A model generated the notes under the pieces. That model made no database searches and was not told where the DNA came from. It was given only the letters and a program-made list of their open reading frames with translations. Positions 27,139 to 35,018 of a DNA stretch of 64,000 nt are shown here, in pieces. The position numbers and the translations under genes are program-made. Numbering within the stretch: the stretch's first letter is position 1; every line of letters begins with the position of its first letter. This stretch comes from Nitrospira sp. (GTDB lineage Bacteria > Nitrospirota > Nitrospiria > Nitrospirales > Nitrospiraceae), in contig CP060499.1 in NCBI GenBank assembly GCA_024760525.1, positions 124,001 to 188,000 on the forward strand. The letters run 5' to 3'.

Positions 27139-27498
27139 ATGTACGCACGAATCGTAGTAGGCCTTGCCGTGGTCATTTTGACCGCATCGTGGGCGCTGGC
27201 TCAAAGCCATTCGGGAAATCTCAAGAACGGGGAAAGACTTTTCCAACAACACTGTGCCGGCTGCCACGGGACCGCCGGTGACGGGCTTGGACCCGATATC
27301 AAGGAATTGATCGTTCCGCCTGTGAATTTCCGGGCGGCGAAGTCGCGCACGAAGACCGACACGGAGCTCTATCTGTCGATCAAGCAGGGAGTTCTGTTCA
27401 GTCCGATGCACGGCTGGGCGGATCGGTTGTCGGATCAAGAGATTCGAGATGTGCTGAACTACATTCGAAGCTTGGCTCCTTTCAATCCCGTCGGTTAA
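27139..27498 (+). CDS. Small monohaem c-type cytochrome (GVLFSPMH type)
   Basis: This 119-residue cytochrome has signal peptide ARIVVGLAVVILTASWALA, haem motif CAGCH in QHCAGCHGTAGDGLGPD, and the distal methionine probably in GVLFSPMHGW. It is a close paralogue of the minus-strand gene at 30448-30804, with shared ELIVxPxN and GVLFSPMH segments. Gene order places it between the Spy-like gene and the cytochrome c'-like gene. Confidence 0.9.
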   Translation: MYARIVVGLAVVILTASWALAQSHSGNLKNGERLFQQHCAGCHGTAGDGLGPDIKELIVPPVNFRAAKSRTKTDTELYLSIKQGVLFSPMHGWADRLSDQEIRDVLNYIRSLAPFNPVG

Positions 27499-27532
27499 TT
27501 CGAAGCGTTACTGAGAGAACGCACATCATGCT

Positions 27533-28033
27533 ATGTGGCCGGTCTATCCACTACATAAGACGACGGCTCTCCTCCTCGGTACGGGGCTGCTTTGTGCTAT
27601 GCTGTCAGCCGGTTGTGCCAAGGACGGGCGACATCACGGAGAATCGCAACCGAATCCGTATCTGACGTCGGACACCAGGTATTCCATTCCGTTGTCGTCA
27701 TCAGCCGGAAAGGAACATCGCGCGGTGATGCTTCAGCACCTGGAAACGATTCAGGTGATCGTGAACGCGTTGGTTGACGAAGACTATGAATTGGCACAGG
27801 GCTTGACCGAATTGCATCTGGGATTCTTTAAACATCGCCAGGCAATGGCGCATCAGGAGCCGGAGAAGTTTCCACCCGCCTACCATGATCTGGCCTTGGC
27901 ACATCACGAAGCAGCGGAGGAATTGGCGCGCGTGATGCCCAGCAAGGACGTGAAGAAAATTTTGCCGCCGTTCAACAATGTCTTGAAAGCATGCGTGGCG
28001 TGTCATTTGGAATACAAAGTCGGGGAACGTTGA
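27533..28033 (+). CDS. Cytochrome c'-like (class II) lipoprotein
   Basis: This 166-residue lipoprotein has a lipobox SAGC (cysteine about residue 28). It is mostly alpha-helical, and its single haem motif CVACH lies near the C-terminus (NNVLKACVACHLEYK), the arrangement of class II cytochromes c' and c-554-type bundles. The histidine-rich helix AYHDLALAHHEAAEEL may carry other ligands. Family proteins bind NO or transfer electrons. It is followed after 19 bases by a hemerythrin gene. Confidence 0.8.
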   Translation: MWPVYPLHKTTALLLGTGLLCAMLSAGCAKDGRHHGESQPNPYLTSDTRYSIPLSSSAGKEHRAVMLQHLETIQVIVNALVDEDYELAQGLTELHLGFFKHRQAMAHQEPEKFPPAYHDLALAHHEAAEELARVMPSKDVKKILPPFNNVLKACVACHLEYKVGER

Positions 28034-28052
28034 TCGTGTATCGGAGAACACC

Positions 28053-28532
28053 ATGAGTGAGCAGCGGACGATTACCGCATTTTATGCAGAGGATCACGAC
28101 CGGCTGGACGAGTTGTTCAAGACCTTCCAAACATCGAAGCGATCGGATTTCGTCAAGGCCAAGGAAGCGTTCAAAGCGTTCAACGTCGGTCTCCAACGGC
28201 ATATGCTATGGGAAGAAGAGCTCCTTTTCCCGGTGTGGGAAGAGAACACCGGTATGATCGAGGACGGGCCGACGCCCGTGATGCGGCATGAACATAGCCA
28301 GATCAAGCAGTTGCTTGGAGCGATTGACCAAAAAGTGGAAAGGCAGAATCTCGATACCGATCAGGAAGAGCAGGCGCTGCTCACCAAATTGAGCTCTCAT
28401 AACAGGAAAGAAGAGCGGGCCCTTTATCCCGCTATCGATCAAGTGACCAGCGAAGAGGAGCGTGCCGCAGTCTTCACCAACATGCAGAGTATCCCGGAAG
28501 ACCGGTACAATGCCGGGTGTGGTCCGCACTGA
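28053..28532 (+). CDS. Hemerythrin-like protein
   Basis: This 159-residue cytoplasmic HHE-domain protein has iron-ligand candidates in EDHDRLD, LQRHMLWEEELLFP, MRHEHSQIKQ and SSHNRKEERALYP, the canonical order of the hemerythrin fold. Such proteins bind oxygen, NO or iron. The start ATG follows GGAGAACACC. It lies between two haem-protein genes, fitting oxygen or NO handling. Confidence 0.9.
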   Translation: MSEQRTITAFYAEDHDRLDELFKTFQTSKRSDFVKAKEAFKAFNVGLQRHMLWEEELLFPVWEENTGMIEDGPTPVMRHEHSQIKQLLGAIDQKVERQNLDTDQEEQALLTKLSSHNRKEERALYPAIDQVTSEEERAAVFTNMQSIPEDRYNAGCGPH

Positions 28533-28560
28533 TGGAAAGCGAATAACAGGACGCCGCCGC

Positions 28561-29043
28561 GTGGGATATGTTCTCCCTCACCTCAGCCTCAACAATGTGC
28601 TGGCCAGACTGACGCTTTCGTTCAGTCTGCTCGCCGTGAGCGGCCTGGGGATAGAGATAGTATTGCTATCCGACGACGCTTGGGCCGAACCCTCAGCCTC
28701 TCAATCGAGCGGGAAGTTGAAAGGCAATATCATGCGGGGTCGTGAAATTTTCAACGGCAAGGGCGTGTGCTATTACTGTCATGGCATCGATGGGTATCTC
28801 GGCAGGCCCCCTCGACTGGCCGCGGACACAGCCGCGCTCATTGCAAAACTGAATCCACCACCCGCCGATTTGCGGAACGCTGACGCGTTGCGACTGAAAA
28901 ACAATACGGAACGTTCTCGTGCTATCCGAGAAGGCCATCCCGGTACCGGGATGTTTCCCGATACCGCCATGACCGATCAGGACCTCGCCGACACGCTGCT
29001 CTACCTCGCGCTGATCAGAAAAGACCCTCACCCTGAGCAGTAG
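28561..29043 (+). CDS. Monohaem c-type cytochrome
   Basis: This cytochrome of about 160 residues has haem motif CYYCH in GVCYYCHGIDGYLGR and a probable distal methionine in GHPGTGMFPDTAM. The GTG at 28561 gives a clean signal peptide (LARLTLSFSLLAVSGLGIEIVLL, cleavage near AWAEP). ATG 28510 is an alternative that would overlap the hemerythrin gene. The Tyr-Tyr between the haem cysteines is unusual. It is the last cytochrome in this plus-strand run. Confidence 0.82.
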   Translation: MGYVLPHLSLNNVLARLTLSFSLLAVSGLGIEIVLLSDDAWAEPSASQSSGKLKGNIMRGREIFNGKGVCYYCHGIDGYLGRPPRLAADTAALIAKLNPPPADLRNADALRLKNNTERSRAIREGHPGTGMFPDTAMTDQDLADTLLYLALIRKDPHPEQ

Positions 29044-29322
29044 CCTCTGGACGTCACGTGAGACTACCATCAATGACCTCGTCATCGAGCCGATCGATGG
29101 CTTTCCGGTAATGCGAAAACTGGATTGCGGTCGAGTTCGCTGATTTCAGTATCGGCTTCGGCAAGTTGCCCGGCCAACCTTCGATCCCTCGCAGCATTTC
29201 TTTTGCATTTCAACAGGCCAGGGAGGCGAGGCGGATGTGCAGGCCTCTAAGGATTTCGACTAGGACCGTTACACGATCCACGCCGCGCGAACCGAAGCAC
29301 TTGGTCGACAAGGAAGCGCTTC

Positions 29323-30393
29323 ATGAAACACAGGCGCGTTATTGTCACTCACTATGGCGGACCCGATGCGCTTCAGCTCATTGAAGAAGAGTGCCCCGAG
29401 CCGAAGCACGGTGAAGCGCGGGTGAAAGTGCTGGCTGCGGGGGTTTCCCTGCCCGATCTGATGATGCGAGAGGGCATTCACCCGGAGACACCTCCGGTGC
29501 CATTTACGCCGGGGTGGGACCTCGTCGGTGTGGTGGATCGATTAGGCCAGAGCGTTTCCGGACTCGAATCTGGACAGATCGTGGCCGCGTTGCCGATCAG
29601 CGGCGCATATGCGGAGTTCGTCTGCCTGCCACAAGGTGAACTGGTGCCGGTACCCGTCGGGTTAGATGCAGCCGAGGCTGTCAGTCTTGTCCTGAACTAC
29701 ATCACGGCGTATCAGATGCTGCATCGCTCCGCCAAGGTGAGGCCGGGTCAGCGCGTGTTGGTTCACGGCGCGGCAGGCGGAGTGGGCTCGGCACTCTTAC
29801 AACTCGGGCGCCTCTCCGGGCTGACGATGTATGGGACCTGTTCATCGCGAGGGGCGCCGGTCGTTTTCGAGCTCGGCGGTATCCCGATCGATTACGAGCA
29901 TCAGGACTTCGTAAAAGAAATTCGCAACCTCACGGGTGACGGCGTAGACGTCGTCTTTGACAGCCTTGGTGGCGCCCATATCTGGCGTTCCCGTAAGGTT
30001 CTTCGTGCTGGCGGCAGAGTTGTCGCCTATGGTCTCACTGGCACGCTCCGTGCGGGACGTTTGGCGTCAGGTCGCTCAGGTGGTCGTCATCGCTTTCGCG
30101 CGATCGCCATCTTTGGGTTGTACATTGCCGGGGGTTGGCTTCTCCCGGGGCGGAAACGGGTGATCCCCTACAGCATCCAATGGCTCAAGCGGGTAAAACC
30201 GGATTTGTTTCGGCAGGACTTGATCGCCCTCTTCGACCTGCTTCGACAGCAGAAGATCAAGCCGCTCATCGCGCAGAGATTTCCTCTTGTCGAGGCAAGG
30301 CAAGCGCAAGAGTTATTGGGGAAGGGAGGTGTAACAGGGAAGATAGTCCTCGTAGACAACGGCTCATCCCAAACATCTTCATCTTCACCGTGA
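29323..30393 (+). CDS. Medium-chain dehydrogenase/quinone oxidoreductase-like protein
   Basis: This 356-residue MDR enzyme has an N-terminal GroES-like domain and a Rossmann domain with VLVHGAAGGVGSALLQLG. The DVVFDSLGG segment is typical of the quinone-oxidoreductase branch. It lacks the structural-zinc cysteines, so a zinc-independent, NADPH-dependent reduction of quinones or enones is likely. The gene starts 280 bases after the last cytochrome; that gap shows no gene. It converges on a minus-strand cytochrome gene. Confidence 0.9.
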   Translation: MKHRRVIVTHYGGPDALQLIEEECPEPKHGEARVKVLAAGVSLPDLMMREGIHPETPPVPFTPGWDLVGVVDRLGQSVSGLESGQIVAALPISGAYAEFVCLPQGELVPVPVGLDAAEAVSLVLNYITAYQMLHRSAKVRPGQRVLVHGAAGGVGSALLQLGRLSGLTMYGTCSSRGAPVVFELGGIPIDYEHQDFVKEIRNLTGDGVDVVFDSLGGAHIWRSRKVLRAGGRVVAYGLTGTLRAGRLASGRSGGRHRFRAIAIFGLYIAGGWLLPGRKRVIPYSIQWLKRVKPDLFRQDLIALFDLLRQQKIKPLIAQRFPLVEARQAQELLGKGGVTGKIVLVDNGSSQTSSSSP

Positions 30394-30447
30394 TCAGAAT
30401 GGCGATTGCCCCGCATCCACCATCACCAGCGGCGATGGAGAGAAATT

Positions 30448-30804
30448 CTAACTGGTAAGATCCGGCGGTGATACGGATCGGATGTAGGACAACACGTCCA
30501 GCATTTGTTGATCCGTCAGTTTGCCGCGAAAACTGTGCATCGGGCTGAACAAGACGCCGTTTGAAATCGCCACAAGTAATTCCCAATCGGTTTTGGCACG
30601 AGTGATGTGAGACCGGAGATTGGCCGGCCTGACGATGAGGTCTTGGCTGTCCGGCCCGCTCCCATCTAGTTGGGCGCCATGGCAACGGAGGCACTGCTGC
30701 TCATACACCGCTTGTCCGGCCTTTGAATCTCCTCGGATCACTTGAGCAAAAACGGCGGTGGTCACGGCGGACAGGAGTATTGTCGCGAGGGTCAGCGTTT
30801 TCAT
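30448..30804 (-). CDS. Small monohaem c-type cytochrome (GVLFSPMH type), last gene of stress operon
   Basis: This 118-residue protein has signal peptide TLATILLSAVTTAVFA, haem motif CLRCH and GVLFSPMHSF, and is a paralogue of the gene at 27139. The ATG at 30804 has AAAGGA seven bases upstream. An alternative ATG at 30819 overlaps the stop of the UspA gene as ATGA, so translation is probably coupled. A cytochrome in a UspA/Hsp20 operon suggests that it is made under stress. Confidence 0.87.
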   Translation of the reverse strand: MKTLTLATILLSAVTTAVFAQVIRGDSKAGQAVYEQQCLRCHGAQLDGSGPDSQDLIVRPANLRSHITRAKTDWELLVAISNGVLFSPMHSFRGKLTDQQMLDVLSYIRSVSPPDLTS

Positions 30805-30815
30805 CTTCGATCCTT

Positions 30816-31673
30816 TCATCGTAGAACCAGTACGGGACACGTCACGTGATGAACAACAGCGTGGGAGACGCTCCCCAAGAGGAAGCGAGAGAGGCCTTTG
30901 CGTCCATGGGAAGTCACGACCACGAGATCCATGGCCTTCGCCTCCTGTTCGATCGTCGCTGCAGGATCCCCGGTGGCGACTTTCGTATGAACCGTAACGT
31001 GCGGGTTCAAGAGCTTGGCGGCGGTCGATGCGACGAGTTCGTCCGCATAGCGCTCCAACCCCTCCCACCATGGCCTCGTTCCCAACGCGTCATAGGGGTC
31101 GTCCACTCCGATCGGAACGACGGCATGAAAGACGCAGAGTTCGGCAGGATCGACGAAGGGATGTCGCGTCAACCATTTCACCATTCGATCGGCATCCTCT
31201 CGGCTCTCAATCGCAATGAGGACCCGCTGCACCTTGCGCGCAGCGCCTCTCATGATCAACGTCGGGCGGGAGCCGTGGATGAGCACCCGATGGGACACGC
31301 TTCCGAGGATCACCTCAGAAAGGCGGCTTCGCCCGCGCGCACCGACAACGATCAGATCGGCCGAGAGGTTCTGAGCACTGTCAAGAATGAGTTGAGCGGG
31401 ACTCCCGATTTCATTGATCTTCCGGACCGATTCGACCTCGGCCGGTATCGTGGCGGCAGCGCGCTCCAGCACCTGGTGTCCTGCATCGATCATGGCGCTG
31501 CGAAACCCATCATATCCCTGCACGTTGCCCGCTTCTGCCACGACGGGATGTTCCAAGATCCCCAAGTCAACGCCATGGACCAGCGTGACATCCGTTGGAT
31601 GGTAGAGGTGGAACGTCTGCGTCACAGCGGCAAAGGCTCGATCCGACCAATCAACCCCGATGACGACTCTCAT
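30816..31673 (-). CDS. Tandem universal stress protein (UspA)
   Basis: This 285-residue protein has two Usp domains. The ATP-binding loops are GARGRSRLSEVILGSVSH and SHGRKGLSRFLLGSVSH, matching G-2x-G-9x-G(S/T). The start MRVVIGVDWSDRAF at ATG 31673 is the usual Usp start; the longer frame from 31874 overlaps the upstream gene. It starts 23 bases after the NTF2-like gene and its stop overlaps the cytochrome's alternative start. A second tandem Usp lies at 42979. Confidence 0.92.
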   Translation of the reverse strand: MRVVIGVDWSDRAFAAVTQTFHLYHPTDVTLVHGVDLGILEHPVVAEAGNVQGYDGFRSAMIDAGHQVLERAAATIPAEVESVRKINEIGSPAQLILDSAQNLSADLIVVGARGRSRLSEVILGSVSHRVLIHGSRPTLIMRGAARKVQRVLIAIESREDADRMVKWLTRHPFVDPAELCVFHAVVPIGVDDPYDALGTRPWWEGLERYADELVASTAAKLLNPHVTVHTKVATGDPAATIEQEAKAMDLVVVTSHGRKGLSRFLLGSVSHAVVHHVTCPVLVLR

Positions 31674-31696
31674 GTAACGCCTCGTCCAGGCGACGG

Positions 31697-32242
31697 TCAA
31701 AACAACGGATGTGGCGCGGTCCCAAACGGAAGCACGCGCGGAGACTCCCCGAGATTCCCGCGAATGCGCACAGCCCCCTCTTCGAGAACGAGAGAATGCA
31801 CTTCTTCGTGCCAGCTGTCGATGGGGACGTACAAGCCGCTGGTCTTCGATCTGGCCCATAAATGCCCTGTACAAGTGACCTCCAGCACGGCGTCTCGTCC
31901 GGATCCGACTCTCACCATCTTGGTGAAGAGATGAGTGCTCGCGATCTCCTGGTACTCGTCAAAGAGGTCTTTCCAGATTTTATGAAGATCGTCCTTCTTG
32001 AGCCCGTGGTAGTTGTATTGAGAGGAATAGAAGGCCATGACCCCTACGAGGTCGTGGGATTTGATCGCCTGCTCGGCCTGCTCAAAGGCCGCGACAATCG
32101 CATTGGTTGTCGCCGCGTCGACTTCGATCACCGAGCCGGAGGGGACGACGATCTTTGCTCCGACCGTCCCGATACCGGCCACAAAGATGATTGCGAGAAT
32201 GAGAGGGGTGATGGTCGATGCGACTCCAGCTCGTATACTCAA
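31697..32242 (-). CDS. Exported NTF2-like protein
   Basis: This 181-residue protein has a signal peptide (ITPLILAIIFVAGIGTVGA). Its mature part has the helix-sheet pattern of the NTF2/SnoaL fold: FEQAEQAIKSHDLVGVMAFY, YNYHGLKKDDLHKIW, EVTCTGHLW and SWHEEVHSLVLEEG. It is a clear paralogue of the gene at 57834. The start codon is TTG with AAGGAGG five bases upstream. The conserved YHGLK segment may mark a ligand site. No catalytic residues can be named. Confidence 0.8.
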   Translation of the reverse strand: MSIRAGVASTITPLILAIIFVAGIGTVGAKIVVPSGSVIEVDAATTNAIVAAFEQAEQAIKSHDLVGVMAFYSSQYNYHGLKKDDLHKIWKDLFDEYQEIASTHLFTKMVRVGSGRDAVLEVTCTGHLWARSKTSGLYVPIDSWHEEVHSLVLEEGAVRIRGNLGESPRVLPFGTAPHPLF

Positions 32243-32295
32243 CCAAGCCTCCTTCTGACATCGAGTCCGTCAGGGTCAGGAGAGTGCCTTGAATT

Positions 32296-32790
32296 TCATC
32301 TCGTCCATATGACCCGCACGAACTCTTCACCTTGGTCGTAATGCAGCTCCAGCTCGCCGTGATGCGCATGCTTCAAGGCCTCGCCGATGCGTCTGGGCAA
32401 ATGAGTGTCCGTCGTGGAGATGACGAGGCCTTCGGGTGTCGTGTCGATCGACATGATTCGAGACAGAGGGTGTTCCCTGTTTTCTCTTTCCTCCGCATTC
32501 TTCACCAGGCCGATGACTTGTTCGTGCTGCACGTCCTTGAAACTGCCTTTAAGCGTGACTAAACCTTTGGGATACTTGTCTCGGATTCGCATGCAGGCAG
32601 GGCAACTGATTTCATCGGCGTCTGCCGGCTTCGCGCCCCAAGTCCACCGTCCCTTATGATACAGAGCCCCGCAGTCGATACAGACTGTGGGCTCCTTGAG
32701 TTTCCCACGCAGCTTATAGGTGTCGTGCTGATACTCCTGGACGGTCCGGTCGCGTCGAGCTCCCAAGCCTGCTTTCGTTTTCGCCGTCAT
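32296..32790 (-). CDS. BCAM0308-type zinc-ribbon protein
   Basis: This 164-residue cytoplasmic protein has a zinc-ribbon with CIDCGALY and SCPACMRI (two CxxC pairs), following a basic start (KTKAGLGARRDR) and YKLRGKLKEPTVC. The C-terminal half has PEGLVISTTDTHLPRRIGEALKHAHHGEL. It matches the BCAM0308 family that is often found with stress genes. ATG 32790 follows AAGGGAGCACGC. Function is unknown; RNA or ribosome contact is possible. Confidence 0.8.
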   Translation of the reverse strand: MTAKTKAGLGARRDRTVQEYQHDTYKLRGKLKEPTVCIDCGALYHKGRWTWGAKPADADEISCPACMRIRDKYPKGLVTLKGSFKDVQHEQVIGLVKNAEERENREHPLSRIMSIDTTPEGLVISTTDTHLPRRIGEALKHAHHGELELHYDQGEEFVRVIWTR

Positions 32791-32813
32791 GCGTGCTCCC
32801 TTAATCGTGGCGG

Positions 32814-33494
32814 TCAGCCGGTTGGAGAATGGGTCCGTATGTTCCATTCCAACAGCGACGCATCCGCCAGATTCAAATACTGCACCACGTCATGGTCGCT
32901 GACTTGGGTAAAGTCGATATAGTGATTGCCCACGGCCCAGAACGGGTCCGGTGTGGCAAGCACTACCAGCTCGTCCACTTGTGTGCGGGCTTCCTGGATG
33001 GTTTCCGTCGGGCCGACCGGAATGGCCCCAATCAGGCGGCGCGGTTTGAGGTGTCTGATGGACTGAACGGATGCAAAGAATGTGGATCCGGTGGCGATGC
33101 CGTCATCCACGAGGATGACCGCGCGGTCGGTCACCGTAGGGAGGCGCCGGCCCTGGCGATAGAGACCCTGCCGTCGAGCGATCTCCTGCTGCTGCGTTTG
33201 AACAAGCGTCTGGAGATCCGTCGGAGAGAGATTGAACGCGGTTGTTGCTTCAGGGTTCAAATAAACCATCCCTGTTTCACCCACCGCGCCCAATGCATAC
33301 TCCGGATTATCCGGCCATGCCAGTTTTCTGGCGATGAAGACGTCCAATGGAAGATGCAACCCCAGGCTTAACTGATATCCGATGGCTACCCCTCCTCGTG
33401 GGAGCGACAGGATAAGAGCCGTCGGGTCATCACGGTATTGAATCAGTCGGTCAACAAGTTGCCGGCCTGCCTCTTCGCGATTCTTGAACGTCAC
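32814..33494 (-). CDS. Phosphoribosyltransferase-domain protein
   Basis: This 226-residue type-I PRTase-fold protein has the PRPP-binding loop VILVDDGIATGST and early SLPRGGVAIGYQLS. Family members encoded next to Hsp20 or Usp genes are often unassigned; the substrate cannot be named. It starts 33 bases after the small membrane protein gene and ends 23 bases before the zinc-ribbon gene. Confidence 0.88.
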   Translation of the reverse strand: MTFKNREEAGRQLVDRLIQYRDDPTALILSLPRGGVAIGYQLSLGLHLPLDVFIARKLAWPDNPEYALGAVGETGMVYLNPEATTAFNLSPTDLQTLVQTQQQEIARRQGLYRQGRRLPTVTDRAVILVDDGIATGSTFFASVQSIRHLKPRRLIGAIPVGPTETIQEARTQVDELVVLATPDPFWAVGNHYIDFTQVSDHDVVQYLNLADASLLEWNIRTHSPTG

Positions 33495-33527
33495 CGCCTT
33501 CCTCTCTGCCGGTTAGAATTCCGGTTT

Positions 33528-33680
33528 CTATGTAAGGCCGCTTATCATGCCGACTCCGATCAAGAACATGGCCATCAGGATCAGAATAACCGTCAGCAGC
33601 AGATGGTGGCGCGGCCCTGCGTCTCTCTGCTCCCAAGGGATTGCCCAGGGAATTTCGAGATAGCGGGGATGGCGAAACAT
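33528..33680 (-). CDS. Small single-pass membrane protein (50 residues)
   Basis: The protein starts MFRHPRYLEIPW, has a polar stretch with two histidines (PRHH), then a membrane helix LLLTVILILMAMFLIGVGM and a short tail. The start is strongly supported by GGGAGGCGCC before the ATG. It sits in the stress operon between Hsp20 (18-base gap) and the phosphoribosyltransferase (33-base gap). No homologue is recognised. Confidence 0.75.
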   Translation of the reverse strand: MFRHPRYLEIPWAIPWEQRDAGPRHHLLLTVILILMAMFLIGVGMISGLT

Positions 33681-33698
33681 GGCGCCTCCCTTTCTCGG

Positions 33699-34172
33699 TC
33701 AGGTCACCTTTACTTCGATCGCCTTGGGTTTGACTTTTTCAGACTTCGGGAGATGAATCTTGAGCACGCCGTCCTTATACTCGGCCCCGACTTTGGTGCC
33801 GTCCGCATCCTCCGGTAGGGTAAAGCTCCGTACAAAGCTTCCATAGGCGCGCTCGACTCGGTGATACTTCTTGCTCTTCTCTTCCTTCTCGTACTTTCGT
33901 TCTCCCGTGATGGTCAGGACATCGTCATGCACGTTCAACTTGATGTCTTCTTTCTTCATTTCTGGAATTTCGGCCTTGATCAGGTACTCCTTGTCATCTT
34001 CGGAGATATCCACCAACGGCGACCACTCCGCGACGGTGATGGCCTCGTTCTTCTCGCCGCCGCCGGCAGCCGGTGAACGACCGAAAAAGCTCGAAAGTCG
34101 TTTCTCCATCTCTTCGATTTCTTTGAACGGGTTCCATCGTGTCGTCGGTTCCCATCGCGTCAAGCCGCTCAT
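33699..34172 (-). CDS. Hsp20/alpha-crystallin small heat-shock protein
   Basis: This 157-residue chaperone has N-terminal LTRWEPTTRWNPFKEIEEM, an alpha-crystallin domain (about 45-140: WSPLVDISEDDKEYLIKAEIP, AYGSFVRSFTLPE, YKDGVLKIHLPK) and a C-terminal I-x-V motif in KAIEV. ATG 34172 lies eight bases after AAAGGAGG; an ATG two codons earlier is too close to that site. It is the first gene of a seven-gene minus-strand operon. No CIRCE element is visible; a weak CTTGAAT-like box lies upstream. Confidence 0.93.
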   Translation of the reverse strand: MSGLTRWEPTTRWNPFKEIEEMEKRLSSFFGRSPAAGGGEKNEAITVAEWSPLVDISEDDKEYLIKAEIPEMKKEDIKLNVHDDVLTITGERKYEKEEKSKKYHRVERAYGSFVRSFTLPEDADGTKVGAEYKDGVLKIHLPKSEKVKPKAIEVKVT

Positions 34173-34579
34173 GACCATTGCCTCCTTTGTGTAATTGAGA
34201 TTCTGATACTGAACCGATGCTTGTGCATCGACGGTGCCAGTATTCAAGGCATGACTGCCGCTCAGACGGCCTAAAGAAAATGCGGTGTTTGCAGCGACAG
34301 GTGAGTGTCAGCCCGACCGAGAAGGAGCACATTCTGTGGCATTACGGGGCAGTGGTCTCTATGGGGCTGTTGCCTCTTTCGACAATGATTTGAAGGCTAT
34401 CGACTGCCCTCATGCACGAGAACCTCAAGCAGCCGGCGGATAGTTTCGTGCGGTGTTTTTGATTCTCTCTCTATGACGAAGGAAGAAATGGATGTCGAGT
34501 ACGGGACCTGCAGTTGTGAGGAGCATTTCGTGTAGTACAATCACCGTGTGGTGAAACCCACTGCACAAGTCTGACACTG
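34173..34579. other. Divergent intergenic region, 407 bases
   Basis: This separates the Hsp20 operon (minus) from the small lipoprotein gene (plus). It contains a short palindrome CGATGC-TTGT-GCATCG near 34219. A 35-codon frame starts with GTG at 34336 after AAGGAG and stops at 34443. That frame has no recognisable features and I do not call it a gene. Promoters for both sides should lie here. Confidence 0.4.
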
Positions 34580-34972
34580 ATGCTCGACACGTTCGCCCTT
34601 GAAAAGAAAGCACGCCCTGGCAACCAGGCGATTGCCTCGATAGGCCGGAGCCTGCTGCTGTTCTGTCTGGTTGGGATCGGCGGCTGCGCGTCATACGAAT
34701 CTCTTGATCTGAACTCCTACGATCCCATCCATGATCAGGAGGCCATTGCGAACTACTACCGGAATCAAGCCGTGGCGATGCGGGAGAAAGCCCATGCGCA
34801 AGCCACGGCTGCGGCGCGGTATGAATTACTCTTTGGGCCTGATGCCGACCTGGTCTCCGGTGCGCGGTCATTGGCGCATTACTATGAGCAGATCGCACAG
34901 GAATTGGAACGAGTTGCCCAGGCGCATGCGGATGCGGCACGCCACAGGCAACGGCCCGCGGCTGTCCCATAG
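34580..34972 (+). CDS. Small helical lipoprotein, unknown function
   Basis: This 130-residue protein has a signal peptide and lipobox IGGC (cysteine about residue 36). The remainder is helical and rich in Ala, Glu and Gln (AIANYYRNQAVAMREKAHAQ, LAHYYEQIAQELERVAQAH), suggesting a coiled coil. It precedes the SPFH lipoprotein gene by 46 bases, so the two may act together. No family is recognised. Confidence 0.7.
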   Translation: MLDTFALEKKARPGNQAIASIGRSLLLFCLVGIGGCASYESLDLNSYDPIHDQEAIANYYRNQAVAMREKAHAQATAAARYELLFGPDADLVSGARSLAHYYEQIAQELERVAQAHADAARHRQRPAAVP

Positions 34973-35018
34973 ATCACGAAGTTTGCCGGACTGCACGATG
35001 CGAGAAGAGGAGGGCTAT

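Noticed and set aside
34731..35018. Longer start for the SPFH protein
   Set aside because: This upstream extension overlaps the lipoprotein gene in another frame; ATG 35019 has a good ribosome binding site and a lipobox signal.
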